DNA of 64,000 nucleotides from Oreocharis arfaki (lineage: Eukaryota; Chordata; Aves; Passeriformes; Paramythiidae): contig VZRR01010414.1 of assembly GCA_013398015.1 (NCBI GenBank), positions 1 through 64,000 of the forward strand, read 5' to 3'. The notes below the pieces were generated by a model. The model searched no databases and was not told the DNA's origin. It was given only the letters and a program-made list of their open reading frames with translations. The stretch's first letter is position 1, and every line of letters starts with the position of its first letter. Positions 11,586 to 24,198 of this stretch are shown here, one piece after another. A program made the position numbers and the translations under genes.

Positions 11586-14500
11586 ATCACCATGACTAGG
11601 CAGTTGAATAGTTAATAGCTTTCCCTAAGGCTACTCCCAGGGTTGAAGGCAGTCTTGATCATTAAGCTACAGAATTCTGAATTCACAAGGTTAGCTATGA
11701 TTCTAGAGGAAAAAATTAATTAGCTTTGCATGGGGGCCACAACCTAACAAATATACCAACAACTGTGCTGACAGGACAATACAACAGCGAGAGCCAGGGA
11801 TTAAAATGTAAGCAAAAACTAATGCTGAGTGATAAAGGTTACAGCAACTGCTAGGTGTCCACAGTAAATCAAAATCATTGGAAAAAAACCAACATATGTG
11901 GTAAGAGCTAATCTAATCATACAGTGATTGGTTTGACAAGCAGCTCTGATTACTCCTTATGCAAGTAGGAGAAAAAAAGGGATATTTCTAAATTTATGAA
12001 ATGAAACCAGATGTATTTTGGTGCTTTCTCAAGTTGGCTGAAATCATGCAACAGAAACATTTCATAGGATCATATCTGTTTTCATGGCAGAGTGTCAAAA
12101 CACAGGTTGACAGTTTCATCTTGACTACTTTAAGACATTCTCTTCTGAAATGTTGACATTTATGTTTTATCTCAATTGGGCATTATGTCAAAAAAATCAC
12201 TTTGTTGTATAAAAAGTGAGGGTTTTTTCCAGTATCTCTCTTTTGTGAAAAAAGAATTTTTGCAACCTAGCGAAATGTAAAATCTGTTTTCCATGTTTCA
12301 GAACATGCACCTATTTAGTATTTCTTTGAAAGTTGTCAAGATACAAGTTTCAATTCACTTGTTTGCTCACTTGGGCACAGAAATCAGTATGGCCACTTCA
12401 GGATCAAGGCTTTTAAAAACTGTGGATGTTCAGGTGGTTGAATAACCTGGAACGACTGAAATTAAAGGAAATATCACTAAACTCTGGATGTCTCCAGCTT
12501 CCAGCAAAGCAAAAGAGTTTTCACTGCAAATGCTATTTTAAATCAGCATGGACAAATCAGAATGAAGTATTAGCTACCCTTTTATTTCTGGATTCAGGAA
12601 TAAATTAAGATTAAAACTTTAGGATATGTCAAGCATCTACTGACACAAAATATTTTTAACAAAAATGGTCACTTTGTAAAGGGGGAGAAATTCATAGAAA
12701 AACTTTTATTTGGTCATAGTTATTATTTAAGAATGCTAAAATAAACAGATAATTACTTTTAGAACGGAAGTTGAGTTCCTGATGTACTTCAAAGGGGAGG
12801 GCAACCAGGTGAAGTGCTTTTGACAATATTTTCCCCATGCTTTGAGCACATACTGCTAACAATCTAATGAGGTACCTTTCTAGTATGAACTGTAGGTCAG
12901 AAAAATCCATTATAAAAGTAATGATTCTCTTTTTGAAAATCCGTGGGTCAAAGAAGAGACATGACGTGACTACACAGCAACTTTGCTCTGTAATGTTAAT
13001 TTTGGCTCTGCTCCTGCCTTTCCTGCTCCAAAGTGGTACATTGTCAATCTCCTCACACATCATTGATGACAGTAATTTGCTTGCCTGCTAACAGATGACA
13101 AGCTTTCTGTTATGAGATATATTTAGTAAAATTCCCTATCTCTCCCTCTTGGGCCCATTATTAGCAATTGAAATGTATTTATTTTGGTAAAAAAGGTGGT
13201 GCCTCAAGCTGGGGGCTACTGTCACCCTCACACTCGTTTGAAAGCAGTGCTGACAATACTCAAGCACTGTTTGGTTCTGGTAGATGTGCAGGTAAAGCTT
13301 CCAGCACACAAAGGGCTCTGATTACACCAAGCAGAGATTCAACCTCACAGCTCCCAGCCTCAGGGTGTCAACCCACCCCAAAGGCCAGCATTCCTCACCT
13401 TTTTAAGCTGGAACACCCTCTTTGAAAATAAGATCAAGTATTACATCCAATTCATATTTACTGTAGAAAAGTATATATCTCCATTAACATCATGTATGGG
13501 TTGTTTATTTGTTCTGCCAGATTAACCAAAATCATTCTAGGTATAGACAATACATCTGTCCTAATGAAACAGTTACCTCAACTTAGAAATCTACTACACC
13601 ATCTTTATTTTCTCCCACACAGAACATCTAATACATTTAGCTGAAATACTGAGAGATGGTTACAGATGGTAAAATGCATTTCTACATCTTCGGAGTGCCC
13701 CAGTCACTTGGGTATATTTGCATCTCTACTCTTTTGTTGGTTTTGTTCTTTTAAGGTGAAATGTCTCATACTTCCCTTTCAGAGGAAATAAAAATGTTTG
13801 AAGTCTCAAGAATCTCAAGAGTCAAGAAAACCATTTTCTACTGAACTACCCTCTCAACTGGCTTGAAATGAAATGTCAGACTCTCAGCTGAAAAACCCCA
13901 CAGCAGAGCATGGTGCCTCTCACTGACGATATCATGAACAGAACTCACAGTGCTGCTGCTCTTTTCTTTACTTTTCCCCATCTATTTTCACCACCTGTGT
14001 TCCAACCAGACAGTTGTTTCTCTGTGAATGTGGAAAGGAAAGATAAAATCAAGGCCAAATTCAGTTGTTACCTCTGACAGCGGACCAAGAAAGCAGAATC
14101 TTTTCTTAAATTTAACTTTTACATTGGCTTCCCACGCCAGCTGCACAAGTTGTTCTGTCCTGGTAGTTGTTGACAGTAGCTATAAAAAGTGTAATATATT
14201 CATTTTCAAAATTGTACTTATAAATAACACTTCCATGACAGCTGGACCAGACATTTTCCTGTCCTAAATGAGGTGTGCTTAGGGAGGAACAGGAGAAAGA
14301 AGAGAGAAAAACAAGCACTGCAGTTCTACTTTTAGCTCATTCACTCTCTAATCCTATTTCTCTTCTTCAAAATTACTGATAAAAAGGATGACATGCAGCA
14401 ACACCATTGAATGAAGACCATCAGCTCTATGAAAGAAGAAAGAAACTTCAAGACTGAGGTTTTTAAGTAAAAGACACCAACATTTGTCTTGTCAATAATT

Positions 14501-17500
14501 GTTCAGAAGCTACTTTTGTTATGTTTGTATTTGTAAAGCAAAAAGAAGTGGAACAGTTTGGGTACTTAATAAAGAAAGAGGGATCTTGAACAACAAATTT
14601 GTAAGAAATATACCTTTCACAGACACATGCCAGTCCTAATGAAGTTGGGGTTTCTTTGTAAGGAAGTCTCTGGGAGCAGGCAGATGAACATATGGAAAGG
14701 GGAAGAAAAACACCCCTAAACCAAAGCAAACAAAAATAAAACCCCACAATTAAAATAATGAATTGAGGGGAAAAGGAAACCAGATTCAAATCTCTGCTTG
14801 TTTAGAGACTGTAAATTCCCTACACAGCTTCTTTCTTAAAGCATAACTTTTCTCTCACTCTCATGAAAAATGTAGGTCTTAGTTCCTTCTCACTTTAGAA
14901 CGGAAATGTCAACACCCTGCAGATTGGAAGAGAGCGTCTCATCCAGCCTATGGCAGCCAGATCCAACATGTACTGTGGAGCTGATTATTAGAGCCACTTG
15001 AGTGGCAAAATATATTTCTCTTATCCAGAGAGTAGGACCTAAGAGCTGATGATTTATATTCACTTCTGTGTGGCAGAGACCAGCCCCTTCCTTTCCAAAC
15101 TTAAAGAGAAGGCTATGGAAAAGTGATAACAGCTCCATGACTAGCACATTTCTTCTCACTCCCCTTATCTGATGGTTCAACTTTTAACACTGACACCCTC
15201 AAGGGAGATGATGGGAATCTCTTTAATATTCTGCAGAATTCCAGCTTATGACATCTCTTTGTTCGAGGTCTGCAGAAGGAGGCATTAGAAGGCTTCACAA
15301 AAAGGCAAATGCAGCAACACAGGAAACAGAGAGGGGATGATGCACTTTCCCTTGAGCAGTGGCCCCTGGCTCTGAGCATCAGATTCCCAGCTGCTGCTGA
15401 ATGATCAAGGAGCAGGATAGAGAGCAGATTGCTTTTTGTCTGCAGGAGGCCAGGAGATTAGCTGCTGTGCCTTCTATAAGCATCACTGTAATCGTGGTCT
15501 TGAGAAAAAGCCGATACATAACTTCATACAAGGATTAAACTAAATCCAACTTATCTGGAAACTGAAGCAACATCAGCTACTCCATGTCTCGAGTGGCATA
15601 TTTAGGCACAAGCACACATCTCAACTGGTCTGTAATTTTCCTGAGGCGTTTCCTTTGTTCCAATAGAAGCCTCACACACACCTCCTGCATTTTAAGGTGC
15701 AGAATCATAATTAAGGTGACGAGAAGAAGGTTGCAATAAGTTAATGCTCATTTTCTCCTTGCCCAACCATTGTTATTCAAGTGGGTGTTGGGTGAGCTGA
15801 TTCATAATTTCAGTTTAAGTGCCAGGAAGGGTGCATAGACCCTTATTTACTTGTGCATATTAGTAAATGAAGTAATGTAACTTCATTCATACTAACTGCC
15901 CTGAAACGATGGCTTTGAAACTCCTTGCTGTATTGAAATTCCTGCCTTCCCACAGCCTCAGAGCCTTTTGTCAGGGAACTGCACTGCTGTGGTTACCTGA
16001 GCTGTTCTGTGCACTGCAGAGCACCAGAGACATTGTCCTGCTGTCCCAAATGCTGAACAAAATCACTAAATACAGCAGCAGCACTAACTCAGCCCTATTC
16101 CAACCTCGATGGTTGTAAGACAAACAATTACAAACGTTCAGCTACATAAAACCAGCTTAATTCTTTACCACAGAAGGATCATTTGCCCTGTTTGAGGACC
16201 AGTGAATTAGAAACGGTCTCACCTGGAGTCACAGGAACTCAGTTTCTAAATTAAAGTTTTCTCTCTGTGCTCTGGAGCAGTAACTGTAATTTAGTTAGCT
16301 CAAATGTCAGCTATGGAAGCATTCCTCTGAAAGCCTGTTTGCATGCTAAATGCAAGGTGCTTAATCTCTTACCATCACAGAAGCCCCTGCATATGCTGGA
16401 ATTACTTGCTCGTGCACCAAATCCCCTAATTAAGAGTAGGAAAGTCACCATAGAAATCATAATTCCTAAAATTAATAGAATGTCTCATACTTGTAGCATC
16501 ATGCAAGTGTTAACAAAATTATAAATTAACCCATGTAGCTATTCAGTGAGGCACAGAGAAGTATCATTGTTCCAAAACAAAGGCCAGAAAATGATACCAG
16601 TACAAAGAAGCCAGGTGAGACAATATTGCTAGTATTGGTAGCAGGAGTGCACTCCTGCCTGAGTGATTCCAAATCACTGACATTCTGGTAGATCAACATT
16701 TCTCCTTAAAATATCATCTTTGCTGTACTTTTTTAAGTTAGTCTTCACAAATCTTTTTTTATAGCAATGACTGAAACAGAAAATCGTGATGTTGAGACTG
16801 ATATTACAAGAGTGGAAGGCTCTGGAAGAGCAAAGAGCATTTTCAAAAATATGGGAATATTATATGGGAAAGGGGTTGAATCAGTTAATTCATTGAGTCA
16901 ATAGGGGAATCAATCACAATCTAAAGTACTCACATGAGATTGGTCTATGACAGTAGACCCCTTATTCATAGAGCCAACAAAAAGATAATAAGATCCAAGA
17001 AAGTTGGGACCTAAAACTGAGATTAGGATGCATACATTCATTTTTAATTTTTAATTCTCCCAGAAGGAATTTTAGTTTGTTTTGGTTTTTCAATGCTGAA
17101 ATAACATTGGAGGGATTTTTAGACTGTTCTAGATATCACTGGTTCTTGACCTAGTTAAAACCAAGTTTTCCTATAGCCAGACATGACAAACAACATGCAA
17201 ACAAATGCCATGCATTTTTATCTTCCTAACAAAGTGAAGTTAAAGTCCTGCTATTTATTTTCTGGTTGGGAACAACCATGTACTTCCATCCGCCTTAACA
17301 TCAAAGAACAAACACACACCTGGGATTAGGTTACCCTAAACCCTTAGTTTTCTCCTAAATTAGTTTCATAATTTTGTATATTAAACCGCATTCAAGTCAA
17401 ATTTTAAATGTTGCAATATTTGTACACTGAATAAAGTGAAGACTGATCAGTTCTTGCTTTTCTCTGTCATCCAAGGTTTGGGTCTTCAAACGTCTTGTGG

Positions 17501-17750
17501 TTAATATAGAAAAAAAACAACCCTGTGATGCAGTGAAGTCAACAGCTTGTTATAGAACTGACAGTCCTTAAAAGCTATTTAGAGAGAGAAAAAACATCGT
17601 TAAGAGATGGCTTCTAGGGGCTTGGTATTTAATAGGATTTCCTACAGAAAATATATGGCAACTTTTGAATATTTCAGACTGTTGCTCCTTGAATGATTCA
17701 GCCACAGTGGCTGTGGAGATGAAGGAAACCCCAGCAGTTCAGGTGGGTTG
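11586..17750. other. Non-coding unique DNA, no gene seen
   Basis: No recognisable protein, RNA gene or interspersed repeat. The longest frames (123 codons at 12692-13063 minus, 108 codons at 14463-14789 minus) are unrecognised and are overlapped by frames on the other strand. A short direct repeat TCTCAAGA occurs twice near 13805-13820. Confidence 0.55.
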
Positions 17751-17751
17751 C

Positions 17752-17782
<31 letters not shown>
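17751..17782. repeat. (CAGA)8 microsatellite
   Basis: CAGA is repeated eight times without interruption, flanked by GGTGGGTTG and GTCAGG. On the minus strand it appears as a serine/valine/cysteine/leucine run (VCLSVCLS) inside the 17698-17892 frame, which is therefore a repeat artefact. The tract is likely to be length-variable. Confidence 0.95.
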
Positions 17783-20700
17783 GTCAGGTTCTTATTTAGA
17801 CTCCATATGAAAGACAAAAGTACAAATGAAAGAGATTTAATTTCCAAGGCTGAAGCAGCTGCCAAGGAGTCATTACCCAGTTCTGTTGCCATTCACAGTC
17901 CTGAGATATCAAGGGATTAGGAAATTTGCACATTCTCCTTCTGCAGCAATGGAGACACTGGAGAAAAGTGCTGCAAAAACAGTCCTGGGACTTGGGTGGT
18001 GTTGCTGTGATGAGGCAGGAAGTAGGAGGAAGATGAAACTGGGCTGCTGAAGTGCTGCCTTGTGGGCCTTGAGATTCCTGTAAAAATTTATATTCTGGTG
18101 AAAAAGAACTTCTGGATGATTAATATTTACTAAAGCCTTAAAAGGATTAGCTTTGATGATTTAGCCAAACTGCTAATATCAAAAATACCAAAACTTAACT
18201 TACACCACATTTTATTTTCAGATATATACAATTAAAGTCCTTATTCAGTTTGAAAGAAACCATGAGTCAACAAAAGCTGAATTTTGCCTTTCTCTGGTCT
18301 TGAAGGATTAGCAGCAGGAGGGCAGACTTCTCAAAAGTCAGTGTAAATGCAGTCATAGCACAAAAATGGTAAAATACTTTTGTGTTTGGACAAGCAGATT
18401 TTCAACTGTGGAAAAAAAATGCTTGCTTTACAAAAAACCAAAAAAAAAACCCTAAAAAGAATCACGTCCCTTGTGCCCCAGCCAGCCTGTGGCTACCATC
18501 CACCATTTGGAGTGCATTTCCCTCACTCACCAGCAACAATCTAAATCTTTACTGTTTGGATGCAGCTTGAAACACTAAAAAACACAATTTCTGCATTTTT
18601 GAAGTAAAGAAAAAGTTTTTCCACCAAGATTTTTAGGAGCAGCACTGGGTTCCTAGACCTGTGTGCTTTCCCACCTCAAGGGGAGGCAATGTATAAATGA
18701 TTTATGTGGGTTCAGCACTGAGAACACAGTGAAGAGCAGACGTTCCAGAGTCAGGATCTTTTTGCACATCTTCTGTTCTTTTTGCACATCTTCTCACCAT
18801 ACCAGACCTGGTGGAAAAGGCATCTGCCAGTGTTTACTCCCAACACACTTCCCTGTTTGTTCCCCCTCATAAATGGCAACACTTGTGACACTTACCTAAA
18901 CCCAAAAAGCTGTTTTAATATCACTCAGCAGTGCAGTAACACTCAAAGGAATCATTTTCCTCCAGGGGATATTTACTTCTTTCTGAAAAAAATCCCAGTT
19001 ATATATTCATTCATGGCACACTATTCTCTTATATCTTAGACCTTTAAAATAGAAAGATCAATAGAGGGTGGAGGATTTTTACACTCCAAGATGTTTATAA
19101 GCAGTAAATTATCACCCTTGGAGCACCCTAGTAGGAAAATGACTGTTCTTCCTTGTTACTTTGATGAGGAGTGACAGGAAGGCAAAAACATTTTCAAGAG
19201 TGCCCAGATGTATGGGACTCTCAGTTTAAGGCAATGAAAGCTTAGTTTTCAGATAGTCAACTGAATAGTTGCAAAAACTATTTCTATTTCTCTGGTATAG
19301 AAAGCATAGGAAAGGAATCAAACATTTAGTCCAAGATCAAAAAGCAAAAGCCCTACAAAAATTAAAGCTCTGGAAAGGAATGAACCCTTTTGAAATAATC
19401 TTCTGAAGAAATTTTCAAAACATGGATGGAGGCAACGAAGGACAGAGATGCTTCTGGCAGCCAGGACTTATTACCCACTTTATTCTTGTAAAGGGACCAA
19501 GGCAAATATTGCAGGTTAAACTAAAAAAAAAAAAAAAATCTATAGAAGTTAAAAATCTTTCTGTGCTGAAGACAAGTCTGCCTCATGACACCACTGAGGT
19601 GTAGAGTCTTCACCCAGTGGGGGTGACAGAGAACACTATTCCTTGGTTGAAGACATGACAGTTTACCTATGGCAGCTTACCTGGCTTGTAAGTTTGACAA
19701 GTTGTCTTGTAAAATAATGTCATAGCACAGTTATTTGGCATCCCCACAGGTATTTTATCAGCTTTATCTTTTTCTATAATAAAACAAAAAGAAGAAACTT
19801 GAATGTAGGTTGTCCCATGGGCTTACTTTGGTGGAACAGGGTGGAAAGGAGGAGGGAGAGAGGAAGAAATCATGCTCTGTAAAAAAATGCAAACCCACTC
19901 AATTCTATTTGAAGCATAACTTCTGTAAAAAGAATCATCTGAGCATCAATTCCTATTTAATACAAGTCTCATGATTCAAAACCAGATTGATAAGATAGAC
20001 TCAAAGTACATAATTTAGTGAATTTTTGCACGGTTATATGTCTCTGCCATGTAATTAGCTTTGAAGTAAAATTGGGGTTTTTTATCACAAATCTTCCCAC
20101 CTGGATGAGTGAACAGATGCAGAAAGCCCTTGTTTTCCTGACTGGGTTCAGTAGGGGAGCGTCTGGACCTCAACTGTTCTCTCTGAAATTGATTTATACC
20201 CATCTTTCTCCCCAGTGCACAAGAATATCCTCTAAAACTCCACTGCAAACAACTGAATCTAAAAATAGTCATTCTAGTCATAAAGAGACAATATTTTTCT
20301 TGCTGGAAAAACCTGGTAATGAAATTATAACAAGCCAAATACTGCAGATTTCATTGTGGGAGCTTCACTTCATCACAGCAAAATACACAGTCACAACAAC
20401 ACAACGCAGCTGAAGCCTTACCAAATATAAACTCAGCTGTCACAAATAGATCTAAAGTTCAGTACAGAAATAACAGGGACAATACTGCAGAGAAAGGAAC
20501 ACTGACAACCCAGGCTTTCTTTGTTCCCCTTTACATGTCCAAAATATTGAGCAGAATAAGGAGGAGATGCTTCAAATTTTACCCCAAAAAACCTTCCATT
20601 AGAGAGTAAATTAGGAAAACTGTGTGTACCCCAGGGAGACAGGGAGAGAGAAAGAAAAACTGAAATAGCACATTCATGACTCAAGACATGTAGATACAAT

Positions 20701-21929
20701 TCATCAATTTTGAAATGGAGAATAATGCAAAATATAGAACAAAACTTGTAATGCCTTGGCAACAGCAATAAGGAGAGGAGTATTAGAAGAGTCAAAGGAA
20801 GGCCATGAAGGACACCCCAATAGCTCACAGAGGAACACAGTAGGAGTAATACCAAGATTAAACTCCAGCTGCCTTGTGTTTGCAGGTGTGAGTGCAGGGA
20901 TGGGAGAGAGGGGAAGGATGCAGAGCATAAATCAACATGGGCTGAATGCTTTAATAAAGCTAAAATTTTTAAATGAATGCCATGGAATTAGCATTCAAAA
21001 TGCTGAGCGACATGGATTTTCTTTTTTTTATTCCATGACTGTTTTTTTTCTGAACCAAGCATTTTACTTTGTTAAAGTAGCCATAAAAGAATGATATTTA
21101 TATTGCTTTATAGGCCCATAAAATTTTAAAAAATAGTACATATGCTGCTTAACAAGATAACATCTCTAATAATCCTCTCACTGGGACTGACAAAGATGAG
21201 AACTTTACAATGGATATGAACTGAAGATAAAATACAGGATTAAAAATAAAATACAGAACAAGATTTATTTTTAATTAATTCACATGCCACCTCCATTCGG
21301 TTGATATACGTGGGAGAGCTGCATTAAGCCTCCAATGTTCTAACCTAGAAAAGAGTCAGACCTTAAAATTGTCTCTCTTAAGTAGGTAGGTAGGACAGTG
21401 TATCACTGAAAGTTGGGAGGATCTGCTCCATTTTAGACATTCACACTAAACTTCTCTTTTCCACAAAGATAAGAACACGTACACATCACTGCCTGCTAAT
21501 TTTGTTAAAGCAAAGAAAACAAATATGGGTAACAGTGGATGTGGAAAATTACATGGGCATACTCTCTAAAAGAGGCTCAGACAAACTATTCAAAACAATT
21601 TGAAAAAATTCACTGCAAACTTGCACATAAGTTCCTAATGTTAGTGACTCAAGTAGAGACTGAGTATGAACAAAGGCAAGATAGAGCCTCAGAGACCCTG
21701 CATAAATAAAAGTTACAGTTTACTTAAAACTTCACATTCTTAAATAAATGCTTTCAAGCCTAAAAAAAATCACAACATGCAAATTATAGCATAGTTTCTA
21801 TTAATTTACAATATAGAATGATGGAATGTAACTTGTTCTGGATGTGTGCAGATGAAAACTCAATTTTTTAATTTTGGGGACTTCTCATCTACGAACTTTT
21901 GCAGTCTACCTTCAATCTATGCAAACTTT
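17783..21929. other. Non-coding unique DNA, no gene seen
   Basis: No recognised genes. Small visible structures are a 17-bp direct repeat CTTTTTGCACATCTTCT at 18758-18774 and 18778-18794 (period 20), an A15 run near 19522, and two T runs near 21022-21049. The 140-codon minus frame at 20433-20855 is leucine/serine-rich and unrecognised, and a plus-strand frame overlaps it. Confidence 0.55.
18758..18794. repeat. Two-copy tandem repeat, period 20
   Basis: CTTTTTGCACATCTTCT occurs at 18758-18774 and again at 18778-18794 with GTT between the copies. It looks like a small local slippage or tandem duplication of no obvious function. Confidence 0.85.
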
Positions 21930-22715
21930 TATCGTTCACAGGGTCTGGATAATACATTAACAACTGTTTTTCCACGGTTTCACAAGATCAGTCAGGACTA
22001 TGCCAAATGGGACAGACTGTCCCAAATCCTTGGTGAAGCTGCTGATTCTGTGGACCAGGTGGACACACGTGACTCGTGGTAATCAAATCAGAGACACAGG
22101 GCCTATAGCTTGCAGGATCCATCTTACTTTCTTGAATCCATCTTGAAAGGATGGGCGAAGTCCCACTAAATTCTTAAAGAACTGGCCCATCAACCAAAAT
22201 GGGACCCATATTACAGGTGTGGTGAGCGAGACCCACAGGGATTACCTTTAAGACATAGGGATGCCTTAAGAACTGTGAGGAAAATTCGGGAGATACGTCT
22301 TGTGCTTTGAGATCCCATTTATATTACAGCAGGTCAAGCACTGAGACAAATCCTAACAGCTCTACATCCGAGTCTGGCAGCATCACATCAAACAAATGGT
22401 GTGGGGAGAGCCATGTAAACATGTAAAACTACAGATCAAAATCAAAAACTCTTGCAAAAGGAGAAGCAGAGGCAAATGCATGAGGAATTGGAAGAGCCAG
22501 AGCAGAAACTGGCCGCAAGCCACAGTGAAGTTTTTTTTCACTTCAAAGCAGAGGAGCCCAGTGGGATGATGGAAGCACGATCTGTTGCTGGCAGCAGCAT
22601 CTGTGCAGACGACTGTGGGCTACACTGGCCCGCCTGGCTACCACAGCCAAGCACATGAATCAGCAGCTCTCCCTCACGATTAAAGAATTTACAGTAATAA
22701 ATTCTGTTTTCTAAT
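21930..22715 (+). pseudogene. Protein-like but broken segment, possible decayed retrocopy
   Basis: Several plus-strand pieces in different frames read more like protein than their surroundings. One frame ending at 22082 contains QDYAKWDRLSQILGEAAD. A second, 22452-22658, is charged and coiled-coil-like (QKEKQRQMHEELEEPEQKLA). A third register near 22615-22705 reads AKHMNQQLSLTIKEF and then stops. An AATAAA lies near 22696, in the position of a polyadenylation signal. Stops and frame changes separate the pieces, and no introns are evident. This would fit a processed pseudogene or a decayed retroelement. I do not recognise the parent, no poly(A) tail is visible, and chance is a real alternative. 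Confidence 0.22.
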
Positions 22716-24126
22716 TTTCAAGCAGTGTGGTACCAGAGCTTGGGCCAACAAACCATCAGTCACAGCATGGCCTTTGCTGCAGAAAGCAATGCTGGTGGCA
22801 CAAATGACACTGTGAGCACGGGTTTACTTTGGGGAACTGGTCAGCTACTATCAACTCTTCTAGAGTGTCAGTGGGCCTGAGATCCACACTGTAGATGGAA
22901 AGAAGTCACCTACAGGGGTGGCACTTGGCCATTTACCAGAGTGAGCATTAGTGGAGAGTAGCAATTAGATGTTAACAAAAAATTTGTAGGAGAGAAAGAA
23001 GTCATCCACAGATTCCCTGTATGTCATAACCACAAATATCTTTGTACAAATTCCTTAAAGTGTAATTTTTATTTCATTTTCTGTGATTTTATGGGAATAC
23101 AACATTTTCTCTCCCTCTGTTTTGTTTTACATTGTTTTTGTAGGTGCCTTCTGTTATATTACAGACCACTGAGAAACCCAGATGGATTTGGAGACTGCAT
23201 GGTTCCTCCTAGTCCCCATTAACTGAATGCTTCTTGATAATCCACAAAGTAATTCCGATGACAAATTTGGGAGAAATTTGGGCCAGATTTTTCACTTAGT
23301 TTTGCATGCCAAATGTTTTACAGACTTTTTTTTTTTGGGTGAGGGGGTGTGTACAAATTGGCATTTTACATGGAAAAATGCCTCCCACAAATCCTAAAAT
23401 AAGAAAAAAAGAGATGGTCAGGAACATCTTCTGCATTTGTCAGTTCCTTCAACCTCAGGAATTTGGTTTACAGTTAAAAAAAACTTATGTCTTATGGGTT
23501 CAAGTGTTTAATATTGATAGATTTGCTGGTTAACTAGAGGATACCTTCTAGCAGATGTCATTTTCAATGCTTCATATTGCTGGATTCTTACCCTTTGGTA
23601 GCAAGGCAACATTTACTAGAGAAATCACAATCTTTTCATCAGTCACAGTAGCACTGTAGGGCCAGGATCCAGCAAATAATGGTTATGAAAAACATGATCA
23701 GGTCTGTCAGTCCACAGACCGGGAGAGATGAGCTGCAAGTCACCCACCCACAAGCACAACTTCACCCCTTCCAAAGACATTTCAGCCTCGAGATATCAAA
23801 ATGCAGAGCTTGCAACAGACTGAAACTGAAACTTCAGGCTTCCCAGAGAACAGTTCCTGTTTTTACAAGTAAATTACATACATTTCCCATCCAGTGCTGC
23901 TGCTCAGTAACGCAACTTGGAAAACAACATTATTGTTGCCACATGATATCTAGGAGGAAAGGTAGACAATTTGCATGAGTACATGGGTTTTTTCCTCTAA
24001 AAATCATCATTTAAATTTCTTAGTTTTATTAGCAGAATTGTATTACACTGGAGAACATTTTGCAAAAAGAAAATGACAACTAACATGACAAAGTCCTGTG
24101 CTGTATTTTGGCATCAAAAGCATTTT
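22716..24126. other. Non-coding unique DNA, no gene seen
   Basis: Unique sequence with a T-run followed by GGGTGAGGGGGTGTG near 23325-23350. Frames of 75-99 codons are unrecognised. No repeat family was identified. Confidence 0.55.
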
Positions 24127-24198
24127 CATAGAATGGTTTGGCCTGGAAGTGACCTCACAGATCATATAGTTCCAACCCCCCTGCCATGGGCAGAGATG
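24127..24198 (-). mobile_element. CR1 LINE, short 3' fragment
   Basis: TCATAGAATGGTTTGGCCTG, GAAGTGACCTCACAGATCAT, and AGTTCCAACCCCCCTGCCAT followed by GGGCAGAGA are the reverse complement of the last 70 bp or so of a CR1 element of the type whose 3' tail carries the 'ccctgccatgggcaggga' block. The element is on the minus strand with its 3' end at about 24127. It is heavily 5'-truncated and non-coding. Confidence 0.88.
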
